A DNA stretch of 64,000 bases from Marinilabilia rubra. Lineage in GTDB: Bacteria > Bacteroidota > Bacteroidia > Bacteroidales > Marinilabiliaceae. Each line of letters opens with the position of its first letter. The stretch's first letter is position 1. Positions 62,281 through 64,000 of this stretch are shown piece by piece. The stretch spans positions 310,001 through 374,000 of the forward strand of contig NZ_QEWP01000001.1 of NCBI RefSeq assembly GCF_003121985.1, given 5' to 3'. The position numbers and the translations under genes were made by a program. The notes under the pieces are model-generated. The model searched no databases, was not told the DNA's origin, and was given only the letters and a program-made list of their open reading frames with translations.

Positions 62281-63624
62281 ATGGTCTTTTTGAATGAAAT
62301 AGCAAAATCTGCAGTTCAGTCATGTGAGATTGATAAGGACTTGTATGTAAAGTACAATGTGAAGCGGGGACTGCGAAATGCCGATTTTTCAGGAGTCCTG
62401 GTTGGACTTACCAATATTGGTGATGTTGTTGGTTACAACAAAGATGATGAAGGAAATATAATTCCGGATCATGGTCAGTTATTTTACAGGGGTGTCGAAC
62501 TGAAGGATCTTTGCCGTGGATTTCAGAGTGAGGGGCGGCATGGTTTTGAGGAAGCAGCTTATTTATTGCTATCAGGTAAATTACCCGATAAAACCCATCT
62601 TGAGATATTTTCAAAGCAATTGGCTGAAGAACGTGAGCTTCCGGATTTTTTCTCAAAAAATATGATTTTGTCATTGCGGGGCAGATGTGTGATGAACATG
62701 TTGGCAAGGTCTGTTTTGGGGCTCTATACTGCAGATGATGAAGCGGAAAATTATGCTCCGGAGAATTTGCTAAAGCAATCAATGAGTTTGATTGCCAAAT
62801 TTCCGGTTATTGTTGCATATGCTTATTTTGGAATGCGCCACAGTTACCAGCGTAAGTCTCTTATTATTCGCCACCCCCAACCTGAGTTAAGTGCTGCTGA
62901 GAACTTCCTTTATATGCTCAAAGGTAAAAATTATACCAGGCTGGAAGCTGACTTGCTGGATCTTTCCCTGGTACTGCATGCCGAGCATGGTGGCGGTAAC
63001 AATTCATCTTTTACAACACGTGTGGTAAGTTCGGCACAGACAGATACTTATTCGGCTATTGCTGCGGCTCTTGGGTCACTGAAGGGAGGTCTCCATGGTG
63101 GTGCCAACCTGAAAGTCATCAACATGATGAATAACATTAAGCAGAATGTTAAAAACTGGGAAGATGAAGATGAGGTGGCTGCTTACCTTGAAAAAATTCT
63201 GCATAAAAAGGCCAATGACGGGACCGGGAAAATTTACGGGATTGGTCATGCCATCTATACGTTATCCGATCCCCGTGCAGTCCTGCTGAAAGAAAAAGCA
63301 AAAGATCTTGCCAAAGAAAAAAATCGTCTGGACGAGTTTAATTTGTATGCCATGATTGAGCGGCTGGCTCCTGAGGTTTTCTATAAATTTAAAGGGACCA
63401 ATTCCAAAGTGGTTTGTGCCAATGTCGATTTTTATTCAGGATTTGTTTATCAGAGTCTGGAGATTCCTGAGGAACTTTACACCCCTATTTTTGCAGTAGC
63501 ACGTATTGCAGGATGGTGTGCACACCGCATTGAGGAAGTCACTTGTTCGAGTCGTCGGATTATCAGGCCTGCCTACAAAGCAGTGTATCCCAGACTTGAA
63601 TATACACCCATTGATAAACGTTAA
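62281..63624 (+). CDS. gltA: Citrate synthase
   Basis: 447 residues from ATG 62281 (MVFLNEIAKSAVQSC); a GTG two codons upstream is an alternative. Conserved parts are the LHAEHGGGNNSSFTTR segment, GLHGGANLKV, the YGIGHAIYTLSDPRA segment with the second active-site His, and WCAHRIEEVTCSS near the C-terminus. It makes citrate from oxaloacetate and acetyl-CoA. A 2-methylcitrate synthase role cannot be excluded from sequence alone. It lies 20 bp after argH in what is probably one transcript, a placement consistent with supplying 2-oxoglutarate, and so glutamate, for arginine synthesis. Confidence 0.88.
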   Translation: MVFLNEIAKSAVQSCEIDKDLYVKYNVKRGLRNADFSGVLVGLTNIGDVVGYNKDDEGNIIPDHGQLFYRGVELKDLCRGFQSEGRHGFEEAAYLLLSGKLPDKTHLEIFSKQLAEERELPDFFSKNMILSLRGRCVMNMLARSVLGLYTADDEAENYAPENLLKQSMSLIAKFPVIVAYAYFGMRHSYQRKSLIIRHPQPELSAAENFLYMLKGKNYTRLEADLLDLSLVLHAEHGGGNNSSFTTRVVSSAQTDTYSAIAAALGSLKGGLHGGANLKVINMMNNIKQNVKNWEDEDEVAAYLEKILHKKANDGTGKIYGIGHAIYTLSDPRAVLLKEKAKDLAKEKNRLDEFNLYAMIERLAPEVFYKFKGTNSKVVCANVDFYSGFVYQSLEIPEELYTPIFAVARIAGWCAHRIEEVTCSSRRIIRPAYKAVYPRLEYTPIDKR

Positions 63625-63626
63625 AA

Positions 63627-63672
63627 CTGAATATTTATTCTGAATTTTGATGGGTCTGTAATAAATATTCAG
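63627..63672 (+). promoter_or_regulatory. Inverted ARG-box-like pair upstream of carA
   Basis: CTGAATATTTATT (63627-63639) and AATAAATATTCAG (63660-63672) form a perfect 13-bp inverted repeat with a 20-nt spacer. The left arm continues as TGAAT-ATTT-ATTCT-GAATT and matches argR box 2 at 17 of 20 bases. There is no T-run after it. Confidence 0.55.
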
Positions 63673-63712
63673 ATAATCTTATGTGAGGTGTGATTTTATG
63701 CAAAATAATTGC

Positions 63713-63720
63713 TAATTTTG
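63713..63720 (+). promoter_or_regulatory. Promoter -7 element of carA
   Basis: TAATTTTG followed by CA, an exact TAnnTTTG match 106 bp before the carA ATG; the transcript should begin near 63727. The -33 region is T-rich. Confidence 0.55.
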
Positions 63721-63743
63721 CAACCTGACAGAACCCATACAAT

Positions 63744-63784
63744 ATGCATTTACCAAGGTGAATTGACCGGTAAATGCATTTTTT
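63744..63784 (+). terminator. Terminator-shaped hairpin in the carA leader, candidate attenuator
   Basis: Perfect 11-bp stem ATGCATTTACC (63744-63754) with GGTAAATGCAT (63769-63779), a 14-nt loop, and T-run of six. It lies between the carA promoter and ATG, so it should stop transcription before the gene unless prevented. The left arm also begins a short frame ATG CAT TTA CCA AGG TGA (63744-63761). Confidence 0.6.
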
Positions 63785-63826
63785 ACGGGAAAAAAGAGCG
63801 TTGGATTTTTAACGAAGATTGTTAGT

Positions 63827-64000
63827 ATGCCTGATTTTAAGCCAATTAAGCTGGTTCTGGAAGACGGGACTGTTTTTAAAGGAAAATCCTTTGGTTACCA
63901 TAAGTCGGTGGCCGGAGAAGTTGTTTTCAACACTGCCATGACGGGATATCCTGAAAGTTTGACCGATCCATCCTACGAAGGTCAGATTCTAGTATCCACT
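63827..64000 (+). CDS. carA: Carbamoyl-phosphate synthase small subunit, N-terminal part (cut by window edge)
   Basis: The first 58 codons are visible. The translation [39 protein letters not shown] and [15 protein letters not shown] is the conserved N-terminal domain of the glutaminase subunit; the amidotransferase part lies beyond the edge. CarA releases ammonia from glutamine for CarB, which is encoded about 15.4 kb away (stop-to-start) on the opposite strand. ATG 63827 is the usual start. The gene has its own promoter and a hairpin-containing leader. Confidence 0.95.
   Translation, partial: MPDFKPIKLVLEDGTVFKGKSFGYHKSVAGEVVFNTAMTGYPESLTDPSYEGQILVST

Noticed and set aside
63627-63672. Inverted repeat after citrate synthase as its terminator
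   Set aside because: The arms are perfect, but no T-run follows on the plus strand; an ARG-box pair explains the sequence better.

Overview
The window looks like chromosomal DNA of a Bacteroidota (Bacteroidetes), probably a marine or Marinilabiliales/Bacteroidales-like member; the order-level guess is weak. Evidence: many genes are preceded by the Bacteroidota promoter pattern TTTG-N18..21-TAnnTTTG; there is a T9SS type B sorting domain, a PorP/SprF protein, a two-component-type propeller sensor, a type B L31, and a carbamoyltransferase of the Bacteroides N-succinylornithine type. Nearly all genes are intact housekeeping genes. No phage, insertion sequence, CRISPR array or rRNA was seen.

Layout. 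0-6 kb (minus): metF (cut by the edge), a solitary N6-adenine DNA methyltransferase with a TTG start, and metH. 6-9.5 kb (minus): a small membrane coiled-coil protein, fumC, prfB with an intact programmed +1 frameshift, and tRNA-His. 9.6-16.4 kb (plus): an AlkD-like HEAT protein, a class V aminotransferase, a GNAT-fold protein, rpmE2 and lon. 16.4-27.1 kb: an ADP-ribosylglycohydrolase, an AI-2E family permease, a SPOR-like protein, a NUDIX hydrolase, pyrE, an SRPBCC protein, birA, rsfS-ftsH, a LUD protein, cdsA and psd.

27.1-35.9 kb (minus) is a tight five-gene surface module: a type B T9SS substrate with alternating repeats, PorP/SprF, a PD40/PKD protein, an unknown secreted protein, and a giant propeller-transmembrane-PP2C (SpoIIE) sensor. 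36-40 kb carries an FMN-binding protein with a porin, a degenerate TlpA-like protein and coaD. 40.8-45.1 kb is a compatible-solute operon made of an outer-membrane porin plus ProV, ProW and ProX-type proteins.

45.2-64 kb is the arginine/proline region. carB diverges from argR. ArgR is followed by a GNAT candidate for the first acyltransferase, argG, argC, argD, an HNH/NUMOD4 endonuclease-like gene, proC, proB, proA, argF', argB, argE, argH, citrate synthase and the start of carA. Together these convert glutamate to arginine and proline, with carbamoyl phosphate from CarAB and 2-oxoglutarate supply from citrate synthase. Pro90 in ArgF' indicates that the arginine branch runs on succinylated intermediates.

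The most interesting signals are regulatory or contextual. They are three back-to-back hairpins in the argE leader, a terminator-shaped hairpin overlapping a five-codon Met-His-Leu-Pro-Arg reading frame in front of carA, ARG-box-like palindromes at argR, argH and carA, and the HNH gene embedded in the arginine operon. Starts, motifs and hairpins were read by eye; no database search or folding program was run.
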